In this document: positions 11,351-22,737 of the stretch, one piece after another
How positions within the stretch are numbered: the first letter of the stretch is position 1
Layout of the letters: the number at the start of each line of letters is the position of its first letter
Origin: Phylloscopus collybita
Taxonomy: Eukaryota; Chordata; Aves; Passeriformes; Phylloscopidae
Reading direction: 5' to 3'
NCBI GenBank assembly: GCA_027886175.1
Contig: JAJNNQ010000075.1
Location: 7,729,001 to 7,793,000, forward strand
Length of the DNA: 64,000 nucleotides
Program-made: the position numbers and the translations under genes
Notes under the pieces: generated by a model
The model's input: the letters and a program-made list of their open reading frames with translations, nothing else
What the model was told of the DNA's origin: nothing
Database searches by the model: none

Positions 11351-12224
11351 AGCCCAGCCTGTTGCTCACTGCTGCAGTGCTGCACAGCAGGAGGAGCAGG
11401 AACAGCAGGAAAGGGAATCTCTCCCCATAGCAGGGGCTTGCTTTTACAATGGGCTATACCACAACATGAGCATCAGCTGAATCAAAATGTCACAGACCTG
11501 GGTTCTGCTGAGTTTCTGGCTGGTCAAGAGCAGGACTGGTCTGGTGTGGTTGGTACTGGGAGCTGTTGCTTGTGCCATCCCTAAGGCAGTTTGCTCGTAC
11601 AGATGATGTCTTGTAATCTGAAAATAGACTGTAGAGGGGTTTGCAGCAGTTTAAGCCCTGCCTCGAGCCAATGCAGATGACTGCATTATAGATTTTTCAC
11701 TGATGTGGTCACATTGTAGGGAGTTTCCTCAATGCAAACACAGCCCTAAAGCCTTAGGCAAACAATTAAGCATCCTGTTCTCCTTTAGCTGTCAGAATGA
11801 CAAGGTGCTGCCTGTCTGCCTTAGGTGATGAACAATGCCTTACCGTTTTAGCTTTAGCTTCCAAATAACGTGAAGTTAGAGCAAGAATTTCCTTTAGGTT
11901 GAATTCCTCTGTTCTGGGTAGCTGTGAGATTTCTGATACCTTCCTCTGAACTCTCCTGTGGGAGATGAGATGCTGTAACTGAGAAGACCTAAGGTTGAGG
12001 TGAACTGGCAGTTCCTCCCCTCCTGCTGGTCTGGGAATTAATTAATATTCTTATGCTACGTGCAATCGTGAAGTGGTAAAGCAAAATGTGACGATTAAGT
12101 GATTCATCACTAAGCTTGTTTTAAAAATATTTCTTGGTGCAAAACCTGCTTTTGACTGCTCAGTGCTGTATTGTGCACTGCTATGAAGCCTGTCTGGAGG
12201 AATTGTAGTAGTACTAGTAATAGC
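11351..12224. other. Unannotated non-coding stretch
   Basis: No gene or repeat recognised. Confidence 0.5.
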
Positions 12225-12310
12225 AATGATAATAATAATTTTTAGCTCTTGTATAACCCTCCTTTGCAAGATTTCTGGAAATGCTTTTAGAAGGAGAATT
12301 ATGTATTAAC
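12225..12310 (-). repeat. MIR-like amniote SINE relic
   Basis: The plus strand reads AATGATAATAATAATTTTTA, then AGCTCTTGTATAACCCTCCT, then an AAATGCTTTTAGAAGGAG block. This follows the antisense 3' end of amniote MIR ('aataataataat', 'agctcttatatagcgctttt', 'aaagtgctttacaaaggag'). It is strongly diverged, and its right edge is not clear. Confidence 0.52.
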
Positions 12311-15300
12311 AGAAAGAGAAAATTATTTTCCTTGGGTCCTCTGAAACTCATGTGATGCAGGTAGGAGTGGAAATGGATCTTTTAGGCTTTGTATCCTGGC
12401 AGACACTACCTCTGAGGACACAAGCTGTTGTAGGTTACTCCTAAAAATTGAAATGAGGTGTCTGAATTGCCAGTACAGTGGGTTTGGGCTGTTTGTGCAG
12501 GCTGCAGTTGGAAACTGGGAAAAAGGATTATAGATGGTTCACTTGCAGGGAAAAGAGCAACAGCTTCTGCACATCTCAGTCTCTCTGCTCCAGTTTTCTT
12601 TTTTGCATGGGTTCTTCCATAGCTTGAGTAATTAACATCCTGGGTGGGAGGCATTAAGTAGAACAATGATGACTCTGATGCCTGACTCAGTTTGACATTG
12701 AGTGTCAGGAAATGGTGTGTTTTCATTGGGAAACAATGAAATCTAAGTCAAAATTAGTCTTAGGTAGGAAACTTTAAGGCCACATCTCCACCAGTGCAAG
12801 GACCCAGGGTTTAGCTCTGCCAATGCTCCTGGGCTGAAAAGGGCAGTAGATTTCAGAAATATTTGCAGACTAGAAAAATATCTGAGGAAGAACAAGGACT
12901 ACTCCTCATTCCAGAGATAAAAGCTTTATCCCAGAGACAAGTGCCTTGAAAGCAGAGACCCTGAGTGAAAATAGCTTGAGGCTGAAAAAGGGGCTTTGCC
13001 CAAAACCATTGAGAGCCATGAAACTACAATTATGAGTGAAGTGGCAAAATTGCCTATGTCTAAAAATGCTCAATTGTGAGCTTCCAAAAAGCACCCCATT
13101 TTCTTCCAATTTTAAAAAAGAAATCATCCAACTTATTTGGGGACATGATAGTTTTTCATTCATCATGGCCCAACAGAGATACATTGCTGGTGTGGGTTAC
13201 AAGAAAGGAAGGTTGCTTCTAGGTGGGAAGATGGGCATGAGGCAAGGGAAAAGGGGGCACACATGGACAAGCACAGGAGGAGTGCTTGGACCCACACTGG
13301 TGGCCCACACCTCACAGGGGCTTTTGAAATGGCTCAGTGTCTGTCCCACAGAGGGTTACCTGAGCTAATGGCTCCCTGAAGGAGAGTCAGGACCTTCTGG
13401 ACATGAATCAAAGTTAATCTAGAGGTTAATCTCCTGGAGAAATGTAATGCTGAAAAGAAAGAAGATTGAATTCCCCATGCTGGGACTAAGATACAGAAAT
13501 TCTTCTAGGGGATATTATTCTGGGTACAATTTGAGAAGAACATCTGAATTCAACTTCCAGTCAGATTTTCAGGTTTTCGGTCTTATTCAGTGCTCACTTT
13601 GGTACCTTGAGTGTTGCCTGTTAAATGCTACCTACAGGCTTCAATGCACCATGAGTCAGCATTACCAACAGGTAGGTTGTTCATGTGGTGTTCTCATGTT
13701 TTTCTAAGAGCTGCTGCTTCTTACAGGAGTAGCACATTCTGGTGAGCTACATTTCCTCCCTGTTCACAGAGAAAAAGGAGTAGATTTGAGGATTCTAATT
13801 TACTGGGAAGATAAACAGTTTATGGCTGGTATCTTAAAGCTTCTTTCCTGTTCAATCACAAAATGCATATGCTTCCCTTGCTGTTGAGAACAAAAGTTGA
13901 AATAGTTGCTTGGAAGATTGAATATGTTATTTTCAAGCCCATTTTGTTTTGATGTTTTGAGGAACAGAGAGAGTACGTTTGAGAACAGTTTAATTTTGTT
14001 AGAGAATATTTTTGTTTGTTTGATCTTGCTTTTTTTATTAAGGTTATTACCAATCTTTTGTTATGCATTATTAAAACAGATAAGAAGATGCAATTCTTGC
14101 TCCAGGGTATTTTCTGTCCTCACAGCTAAAGATTTTACAGCCAAAGAAACTGCAATTAACAAGACAGACAAATGGGGGAAGGAAAACATTATTGTCTCCA
14201 GTCCTGAGGTGGGTGGCAAATTACAAGGAGATTAAAGATTTAGGTTAGCAAAACTCTTAAATGCATATATGCTTAGATCCAGCCCATAAAGGAAATGAGG
14301 ATGTCTTTAAATTTTAGTTGATTTTGGGTGGTTTCTTTAAAGAGCCATAGAATCCAAATAGCACAAGCAGTCAGACATGAGTTTGTTAGTTAAAGATATG
14401 ATATTGGATATTTGAACTTTTTTTATTCAGCCTGGGATTAAACACATACTTCAGATGGGACTGGATTGGGTTAAAGACCTTTGGGCAGGGATTAGATGGA
14501 AGTTCATGGAAGATTTCAGGTTCTGATGCTATTTTTGATAATGACAGCGTTTGTGCTTCTTCTAGGACCTCCTATTTTCTTGTCTCATCTGCCAATATGG
14601 AAAATTTTCCGTCTCAGTAATGTTTTTACCCTGATCTAACACTTCCTGTTACTCCTTTGTCCACAGAAGATGCAGTTTCATGCTTTTGAGATTTGATTCA
14701 ATGTGACATTAAAATCACTATTGATACAGGTAATTCCCTTTTCAGAATAAAATGATCCCTTGTAGTCTCTTGTCCAAGCACCCAAAGTGTAGCTCAGGCT
14801 TACTGACTTTTTCAGTTGGTCACTCCTAGGTATGTGTTCTATCTACTCTCCTCTTTCAAAGCCTTTAAATCTCTCTGAACATGGTTTAAAAAAGGCTGGA
14901 TTATTATTTTTTTTTTGCATCTATCAAACAATAAAATTTCCTCTGGATGCTTTCTGCTCTTGTGTTCAGAGTCTGCATTGAATTCTGCCTTTGTCTGTTG
15001 GTCTGTAGACATATTTTCTAAGCTTTTATCTCCTATTCAAAAGATATTTCAGCTGCAGTGTCTGCTGTGGCATTGGCTGAGTCACTCCTGCATTCACAAG
15101 TAGTCTCTCTCCTGCTGTGCATTGATAAGATTGGTGCTCATTGATGACCATTGCTGGGGCCCCTGGATCTCTGTCCTTTTGGTGTTGTCCCATTCCCTTT
15201 CAGGCCCTGCACAGTAAATCTAAATTTTCCTCTCCTCTGTGCACTTTGGGGGTCTGACCTCTGATGAATTTTCTTCTTCAGGGGATGGTACTGCAATGGT

Positions 15301-16552
15301 CCCTGGGTGAGGCCCATGTCTCAGACAGATGATGGGGGAAGGTGTTGACAGCACTCAGCTGTCTCTGGGTGGTGTTGCTGAAGTGGTGGAAATGGTGCAC
15401 CTTGGAGGCACCTCCTGGACATTTTCTCACGTGCCAGGCTTCTCTCCTGCCTGCAGCACACTTCTCTTGAGGCCCTCTCCCTTGCATGCTGGGGACAGGT
15501 GGCAGATTGACAGAGCACTTCTGCTTTCTCTGTGGTGTCTGGGGACACAAGAGAGGTCAAACCCATGCACTGCAGGGGTGTGAGGTGCAGGCCTCGTTTG
15601 GAGAGGAGGAAGCAGTTGTCTGAGCCCAGTGCTCTGTGTTTGACCTGTAAGGGCCTGGGGGTGCTGTGGGACAGAAATGTTTCATTTTCTGCTCGACCCC
15701 TCAGGTCTGAGGCACAAATGAGATCTGTCCCAGCATGGCAATGCCCTGCTGCTGCACGTACCCCTCACAGTCCCTTCTGGGCTCAGCTTGAGTGATGCAG
15801 CTCTTGCTTGAGTTCCACACTTGTGCACCCCTTGCTGTTGCTACCTCTGCTACTCTCAGTTAAGCTCCTGCTGGCAGTGACAGTTCCCAGATTGCCCTGT
15901 TAGCCCAGAGAAATATGCTCCTGAGCATATCCCCTACGATACTGCCTCAGGAGACACAGCCCAGCAATCTTCCTAGCTTTGCCTTTTGAATATCTGCCCT
16001 TCACTGTGATTTTTTTACCCTGTCATAGTACTCCAGTGATAGTATGTGGTTTGGGCTTGTGGCCACACTTTTAAGATCATCTATAAGTTTTCACAGCTTT
16101 TATCTCCTTTCCAGAGCTATAATCAATTCCTGAAGATGTAGTAAGTAAGTAAGTGAAGAAAGTTAATTTCGATGTGTCCTTCCCAATAACCTCATTTGCA
16201 CGAAAATAGCTCAGATATTGTCATTAATCATTCTTTTATGCAATCACTTAGCCAGCTGACTTTCTTCTGTTTTCCCGGTCAACAATTTTATAACAGGCTG
16301 CTCAGCTGAGCAAATGGCTGCTTTACTGCAGGCTGCAGCCTGGGGCAGGATGAGGAGGGGAGAGGTGAGGAGGGGGGTTATCTTGTTGTTAAATCACAGC
16401 CAATTTGTCTTGCTGAAATAAGGGCAAGGTGCTGAAGGGGGTGGTTAAAAGTTCTCCATCCTGGAGTGCTCAAGCACTTTGCTTGATAATGAGCGTTTCC
16501 CACCTGCAGATCAGACACCTGAGCAACTATTTTAGCATCCTTGGAGGGTTTA
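12311..16552. other. Unannotated non-coding stretch (4.2 kb)
   Basis: AT-rich sequence, with a more GC-balanced patch at about 15280-15800 where frames are open on both strands. No protein similarity, RNA gene or named repeat could be seen. An AAGT microsatellite of about three units lies near 16141. Confidence 0.5.
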
Positions 16553-16635
16553 ATAGAATCACAGAATAGGTTGTGTTGGAAGTGACCTTAAAGATCACCT
16601 GGTTCCAGCCCTCCTGCCATAGACACCTTCCACCT
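16553..16635 (-). mobile_element. CR1 LINE 3'-end fragment (short)
   Basis: The fragment starts TAGAATCACAGAATAGG and continues with a GTTGGAAGTGACCTTAAAGA block and CCTCCTGCCATAGACACC. This is the antisense CR1 3' terminus. It breaks off after about 80 bp where a differently phased CR1 end begins. Confidence 0.9.
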
Positions 16636-16636
16636 T

Positions 16637-16850
16637 GGGTAGGAAGAGACTCAGAAAAGTCATCAAGACTAACTCCTGACTCCAGACTGGTGAACATAAA
16701 AGTTGAACCAAATGTCTAAGAGTGTTGTCCAAATGCTTTTTGAACACTGGCAGGCTATCACCACTTGCGAAGGGACTTTGTTCAGTGCTTATCCATCCGT
16801 ACAGTTCAGCTCATGCCCTAGAAAAACTCTGTGAGAATCTAAGCAGATGT
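16637..16850 (-). mobile_element. Second CR1 3'-end fragment, older subfamily
   Basis: The sequence restarts with a GTAGGAAGAGACTCAG block, then TCATCAAGACTAACTCCTGA, GAGTGTTGTCCAAATGC and TTGAACACTGGCAGGC. These follow the antisense 3' end of another CR1 subfamily, the type with 'tgtccaaacactccttgaactctggcaggc'. It abuts the previous fragment in the same orientation, suggesting that one CR1 inserted at or near the end of the other. Confidence 0.72.
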
Positions 16851-17296
16851 TTTGAATTGTACATTGCTGGCCACGGTGGTAAAAAGATATTGTAGGTCTG
16901 GGTTGGGAGAAAACCCACAGAGAAATGCAAGCAGGGCTGCTTCATTTTTTCATGTGATCTTTATATGCCATGCAGGTGCTGACTAAGGTTACTAGATGCT
17001 GTCTGCTTTTTCATAGTGAAACTTTTTGGTAATAGGATCTTTTTTTGCAGAAATAAAGACCTTCGGTTTGTTAAGGTATCCTTGTTTAGGTAAGTACAGT
17101 TGCTAATGTCACCAACAGTGAAATAGTATTTACAACACAATACCTTACAGTTACTCTACAATGGACAAGCCTCTCTATCCAATTTTGTCCTGTTCCTTGC
17201 CCTACACTAGAATTTCACTCCTTTGCTGTTTGAGGTGCCTTTACCTGCTCAGCCACTTCCTTCCCTACCAGTGTTTCAACAATGGCCTGCCCAAAT

Positions 17297-17372
17297 TCAG
17301 ATCAGGTTGCTTGACACCCTGTCCATCCTGGCCTTGAACACTTTGAGGGATGGGATTTGCCTCTCCAGCTGG
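17297..17372 (-). mobile_element. CR1 LINE internal fragment
   Basis: The plus strand has CAGATCAGGTTGCTTGACA, CCATCCTGGCCTTGAACACT and GAGGGATGGGATTTGCC, matching the antisense 3' part of CR1 (final ORF2 codons and start of the 3' UTR). No terminal octamer repeats are present, so this is a broken internal piece. Confidence 0.78.
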
Positions 17373-17480
17373 AGGGACACCATTGCAATTAGGGATATTA
17401 AGCTTGGGTGAACTGGGTGCAAAGAATAGAGCTGTGCCAGCAGTGGTCCTTGCACACAGAGCCTCTGAGGCCAGGGGAGG

Positions 17481-17495
17481 TGGCTATAAATAGGC

Positions 17496-17542
<47 letters not shown>

Positions 17543-17797
17543 CCCTGAATGCGAGCACAGAGGTTTTTCTCTCATTTATTTGCATAATTCCAGCACATAT
17601 TTTGACAAATATTTTTCCCTCTTCTCATTTTAATTAGATGATTTGTGGAAAATGCACAAGATTTCCCAGGCTGTTGCCATATGACGTATGAATGGGATAA
17701 CCTCTGTATCTCAGTTCTCCTGTTGGCATTTGAAACTCCTTCCTGGTTTCCATTCAGCCACAGACACAATTAATTTTTAGCATCTGGCTGTAAATAG
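17481..17797 (-). pseudogene. Putative poly(A)-tailed retrocopy of unknown parent
   Basis: A run of 44 T (17499-17542) reads on the minus strand as a poly(A) tail. An AATAAA signal on the minus strand (17575-17580) lies 32 nt upstream of it, which is normal spacing for cleavage. The body would be 17543-17784, about 240 bp. It is flanked by TGGCTATAAATAG (17481-17493) and TGGCTGTAAATAG (17785-17797), 12 of 13 matching, like target-site duplications. Five bases (GCAGC) separate the left copy from the T run. The body has no recognisable coding content and would be a piece of a 3' UTR. Alternatively this is a plain T microsatellite with a chance signal. Confidence 0.45.
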
Positions 17798-20187
17798 CAT
17801 TTTGTCTGGCTGTGACAGGGAGGCAGGGAGCCCAATTAACACAGCCTTGAATATCTCTGTTAGTTTACTTTCCAGACCCATTTCTATTTTGTGTTAGAAG
17901 GCTTAAAGCTTAGAGCAAAAGGAGAATAATAAATTCTAGATGCAATACTGCCTTATTTAATATTAATTTGGTGAATATAATATGATAAATACTGTTGAAT
18001 TCATTAAACAAATCTTTCCCTCCCAGTCATACAATAGTGGTAATTACATGTGCAGAATGCAGTGAAATACTTTCACCAGTGAATTGCTTTCAGAATAATT
18101 TGGTGGGAATTCTTAGCCAATCAATAGATAATAGGGAGAATAGGATCCTGACTGTAGGAGTAGGAGAATATTGAGGAGGTAGCTTAATTTGGTGGACACT
18201 GTACTGTATCTAACATTAAAAGAGCTTGTTGAAAAAATAACAAGGGTTTTGGTAAAGTATTACAAGGCATATTTGAGGTTTTCAGAATGTCTTTTTGAGA
18301 AACACACCTCAGAAGATGGAAATATTTAATTTATCCAGGGAAAGGTTTTTGTTAAGCTCCTAAGTTTATTTCAGAGTAGTTTGAGGAAAACTAGACGGGG
18401 AAGACATTGCTGGGAGTTGATTGCTGTGGCAGAAAAAGCCAAAGTGAGACCGTGGTTAGAAACTGAGGCAACTGCTATGAATAAAAGACACAAAGATATC
18501 TTGTAATGAAAAAATGTAGTGGATGTGGTACTGCTAGATTGTCCACTGCTTTTAAAGTCCATTTGAAATATGTTTCTTCCACAATAACATGCACAATGTC
18601 AAATAGAAGGTGGTGTTTTAAACAAGGAATGTGGGGAGGAACCTTGAAGTTCCCTCAAGGCTTAAAAACTCATGTGTCTAAGATAAAATATTGTTTCTCC
18701 CAGAATGTGTTTAAACAGACCAATACAGCATTTTTGGTTGTGGCGCCCTCAGAAGAGTATTTCTGGAAACAGAAACTTCCCTTTTCCTATTTTGTATGTT
18801 TTCTGAATGAATCACATGAGTTTTGGACTGTAGTGTGTCCACTTCAACCACTTAAAAGCTATGGGTAATCATCAAAAAGCCTAGAGTTGAAAAGAGCATT
18901 GCAATACTCTGGCTTTTCTTCTCCAGCCCCAAAAGTTTTTGAACTCCATGACAGGAGAACACAGGTTGTCTACTCTTCAGCCTTTCTCAAATATTCAAAT
19001 AGATTTAATTATCATAAACAAGATTGTTATTTCAGTAGGCCCACTGACTCTTCTGAGATGCTTTTCAGGATCTGGATCCAAATGGCTCCAAGCAAATTCC
19101 TGCCACTTGAAATGGGATCCCAGCAGAGTAAATTGTGTCAGGACCATCATGAGGGCTCAAAAGGAACCTCTCAGGCTTTGAGGAGTCAGGTAGCAAGTGG
19201 AAAAACATCACAAGTTTTCCAGAAGTCAGGAGATAGCAAAGTGTTTGGCTGTTCCTCACTAGTGTTTGCACTGTCAGGCTGCTCTGGCTTTTCAAGAAGC
19301 TGTGACAAGAGCAGCACAGTGCAGATTAATCTCAGAATGAGGTTCATCCCCTTATGTTTTCATTGCCATCAGAAATTCTAAATTGTAATGGAAGGTGCTA
19401 AAGTCATCTCTTTGGCCTGGGTAGGAAACTGCCTGTGCTGCAGGATCAGACTCTTTAATTGCAATTTCAAGTCACAGAGACATTTTTCCATTTTGGACAT
19501 ATATTTGGACACTTACAGAATGACCCTGGATACTCTCTGTTAAATTTTGTAAAACTGATAGACCTAGTGGAGACACTTCTGAAATGAGCAATTTTCATGC
19601 AGCAGAAGGAATGTTTCATGGAGCATTTCATACTGAAGGTCACTCTAGAAATAAAATCTGGTTTGAACCATTCTCAGCTGTAGGTGAAAACATCAGCTTT
19701 CTGCAAGCTGGTTGCAGAGAAGTGGTTTGTGCAGGAATAAAACAGACTTACTGCAACATCTGCCCCACCTCCCACTCACTGCTTGAAAGCTTCTAATCAG
19801 AGACTGGCAGCTGAGTCTTTTCTAGGTGACACTTGTTGGGAGATGGGGTAAATGCATCCTGAAACACACCTGAGTGTCAGCAGTAGTGTTATGAGAAAAA
19901 TAAAATAATTCAAAAATAACAAATTGTATGTTCTGGGATACTTGAATTCTCCATCACCTACTTCTCTGCTAATTGCTAATTCTTTTTCTGGGCTCATTAA
20001 CTATTCTTTGGTCAATTAATGAAGCTCATTTACCTGAGCAAAAAACCTGTATTATGCTCATTTTTCTTATACCAAGTGATATCAGTAGCTGAGCTGAGAC
20101 AAAAAACAGCCCAAAAACTTGTTCACTATGAAAAATTTCAGTGCTTTTGTGTATTTATCTATAGCTGGAACTTAGAGTTAAAATTAA
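17798..20187. other. Unannotated AT-rich stretch (2.4 kb)
   Basis: No gene or repeat recognised. The longest open frame of the window (164 codons, plus strand, 18887-19381) lies here. It shows no domain, no biased codon pattern that I can see, and no splice-site framing. Confidence 0.5.
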
Positions 20188-20277
20188 ATTCTTGGGGTTT
20201 TTTTTGGTTGTGGTTTGGGGTTTGTTTGATTGTGGTTTGAGGTTTTGTTTGGTTGTGTTGATGTTGTTGTTTTAATT
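20188..20277. repeat. T/G low-complexity tract
   Basis: About 90 bp of plus-strand sequence composed almost only of T and G, with repeated TTTGG and GGTTTG words. It resembles the tracts at 9405, 28040 and 57971. Confidence 0.85.
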
Positions 20278-22545
20278 TTTGAAAGTGCTCAAGAACATTT
20301 TGAATGGGAAGCATCAAAACAAGTATCAAGTTCTTGGACTAAAACAAAAAATATTATTGAGTCATTACTGAGCATTTCAGATGCTGATTTGCAAATGACT
20401 TTTAGCTGAAACTGATGTTCTGGAATTTAAATTTCTTTGGATAACTTGAGGAAGCACATTTGAGGGTAACATAACATTGAGGCCACCATATCACTTTTAT
20501 TTTGCTTGTGTCAGTGTTCCCAGAGCAAGGGGTTGTGTCTCAAATTTCCTTTTAAGACATTAAAAGCAGATCATAGAGAATCCCACCAGTCCCCCAGCTG
20601 AGATGTCCCAAAGATAACCAAACCACGGCTGAAGATAAGTTTCCAGCTGATACATCACCACTGCTACTTCACGCTGTGTTCCAGCACTCTAAAATCCAAT
20701 CTTTGGCTGAAAAAAGCAATTCATAGAAAATAACTGAAACACCTTGACTCTGCTTGTTTCTGCTGGTAGGAGGGAAACTTTCCCAGTGTGAGCCAGTTCA
20801 CTGATGCTATATTAAGTCCATGTCGTTTGAGAGAACCTGACAGAGATGTGTAGCATGGAATGATTGCATTTCTGCCCGAGTTTTTGCCCACATACACTGT
20901 CATATTGATTACCTGTGTCAATCTGTAATATATAGCAGCCAATATCTTATTTTGGCATCCCCAACTTAGTGCAGCTGAGAGAACTGTATTAAATATTGGT
21001 TTCTGGAAGAAGAAGGAGCCCACAGACAAGATGAGGGAGATCTGGCCTGGAGAAGCAAATCCCTTGCAGTTCCTCAGAAATCAAAGTTGAGCCAAACTTA
21101 GGGGTCACATCCACACTGCTGCTCCAGGCAGTGGTCACCAGGGCATGGAGTGTGATACTAAGCTGTCTGACAATATAAATGTACTGAAAATGACCAGCTG
21201 AGCAAGAACATTGAATTTTTTTTGTCAGTGTATGTTGTGTATGTCAGTTGGGTGAAAGTAATATCCACCCTCCCCCTCCACTGCCTACCTTTCTGCTCCA
21301 TTCAGTCACGAATAGGGCATTGAGCAGGTGCAAACAACTGCCCACACACACATCCTGTTCAAGATTTACACTATAAAGCATTAACATATTTTAATAAATC
21401 AGCAAATTAGACTTTTCTTCCCACCTCGTCCCAATAATTGACTCTTGGATCTAACTGTTAGCTCTGAGATGGTGGAGATAAAAACCTCAGTTTACAAAAT
21501 GCAGGACTAAGGGACTAAATCTGGGATGTTGCACAGGCACCTTTTTCCCCTTTCTGTTTGGGTACCCTACACTCTTTACTCCCTGTGAAAATGTCCTAGT
21601 CTAAATAAAAATATAGATGATAAGAGTAAACAGAAGGTTCTTGCTAGAGTACATTGGAGGCACATTGACATCAAATAAACCCCAACATCTCTATTTTCAA
21701 CGAGTCTCCTTCCACTGCATTATTTAATCCCTTGATATCTAGCGAATGTTCTTTCCTTGAATATTCTCCCATCCTTTGCTAGAGCATGCCATCTGCTTCC
21801 CCATGTGAAAAATGAATGCACAAGTGGAGAGGCATTGAAACATTAACGTTCAGAGAGTTGTGGTGCAAAGGGATGCACATGAGAATGACTTTTAAATCAT
21901 GAGAGATGGACGTTCTTTGAGGAATGAGCACTGCACAAATTTAGCACAGGTTCATTACTAAGTTATTCTGTTCAATTGTGTGTTGATGTTTAAGTACTCA
22001 TACAAAGTAGCCCTTAATGCAAACCCAGAGGTCCTCAGGTTCTTTAAATAAAAAAAAGGTAAAAATATTGCCAAGCACTGCAGCTGTACACCACAGTCCA
22101 GTGCTCTTGACTTCAGCCTGAAAGAGCAGCTTTTGGTGTTCAGCTCTGCCAGCTTGCCCTGAGTGTCTTGGCTGCCCCACTGTTGGTGGGAGACTGAGCT
22201 TTTGTTCCATGAATGCTTCAGAGGTGCTGATGGAAAGAGCTCTGTGAGAGCCCACAGGGGAAGCCTTGGCCCACTGCAGGAGGGTGGGAGCTGTTTGCTC
22301 AGCTGAGCTGGCTGTGCAGCAGCCCTTGCTCGTGCTCCCATCTCAGCAGCTGCTCAGCTCATGTTGGGTGCAGTGCTGCTGTTCCTCAGCTCCTGTTTGC
22401 CTCTGGGTGAGCAGAACAGTGTCATACCCAGCTGGGAAAGTGCTGACAACCCCACCCTGCTTGGGGCCATAGTCCTCTGAATGTTGCCTTTGCTCAGCAC
22501 GTTATGAATGTGCAGCAGCCTGCAAACAACCACACACAAGTTTAT
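20278..22545. other. Unannotated non-coding stretch
   Basis: No supported gene. A GC-richer patch (22080-22480) has short frames open on both strands and no recognised repeat. Confidence 0.5.
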
Positions 22546-22737
22546 CTAAACTTTTCAGTGAAAAGGTGGTCAAGCATGGGAACAGGCCATCCAGGGCAGG
22601 AGTGAAATCACAATCCTGGACGGTTCCAAAGACATGTAGATGTAGCACTGTAGGAACATGGTTTAATGGTGGATTTGGCAGTGGTTGGACTTGATCTTCC
22701 TGGTCTTTTCCAACCTTAATGATTCCACAATTCTCAG
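22546..22737 (+). mobile_element. CR1 LINE 3'-end fragment
   Basis: The sense-strand order is TCAGTGAAAAGGTGGTCAAG, GGGAACAGGCCATCCAGGG, a CATGTAGATGTAGCACTG block, GTTGGACTTGATCTTCCTGG, CCAACCTTAATGATTCC. This is the end of ORF2 and the 3' UTR of a CR1 subfamily. It is 5'-truncated and diverged. Confidence 0.9.

Noticed and set aside
17484..17493. TATA box (CTATAAATAG) as a core promoter
   Set aside because: It forms part of the flanking direct repeat of the putative retrocopy, and no transcript or initiator context is visible.
18887..19381. Longest open frame (164 codons, plus strand)
   Set aside because: No domain or motif, ordinary low-complexity-free composition, another frame open in parallel, and no splice or promoter context. 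This length is expected by chance in 64 kb read in six frames.
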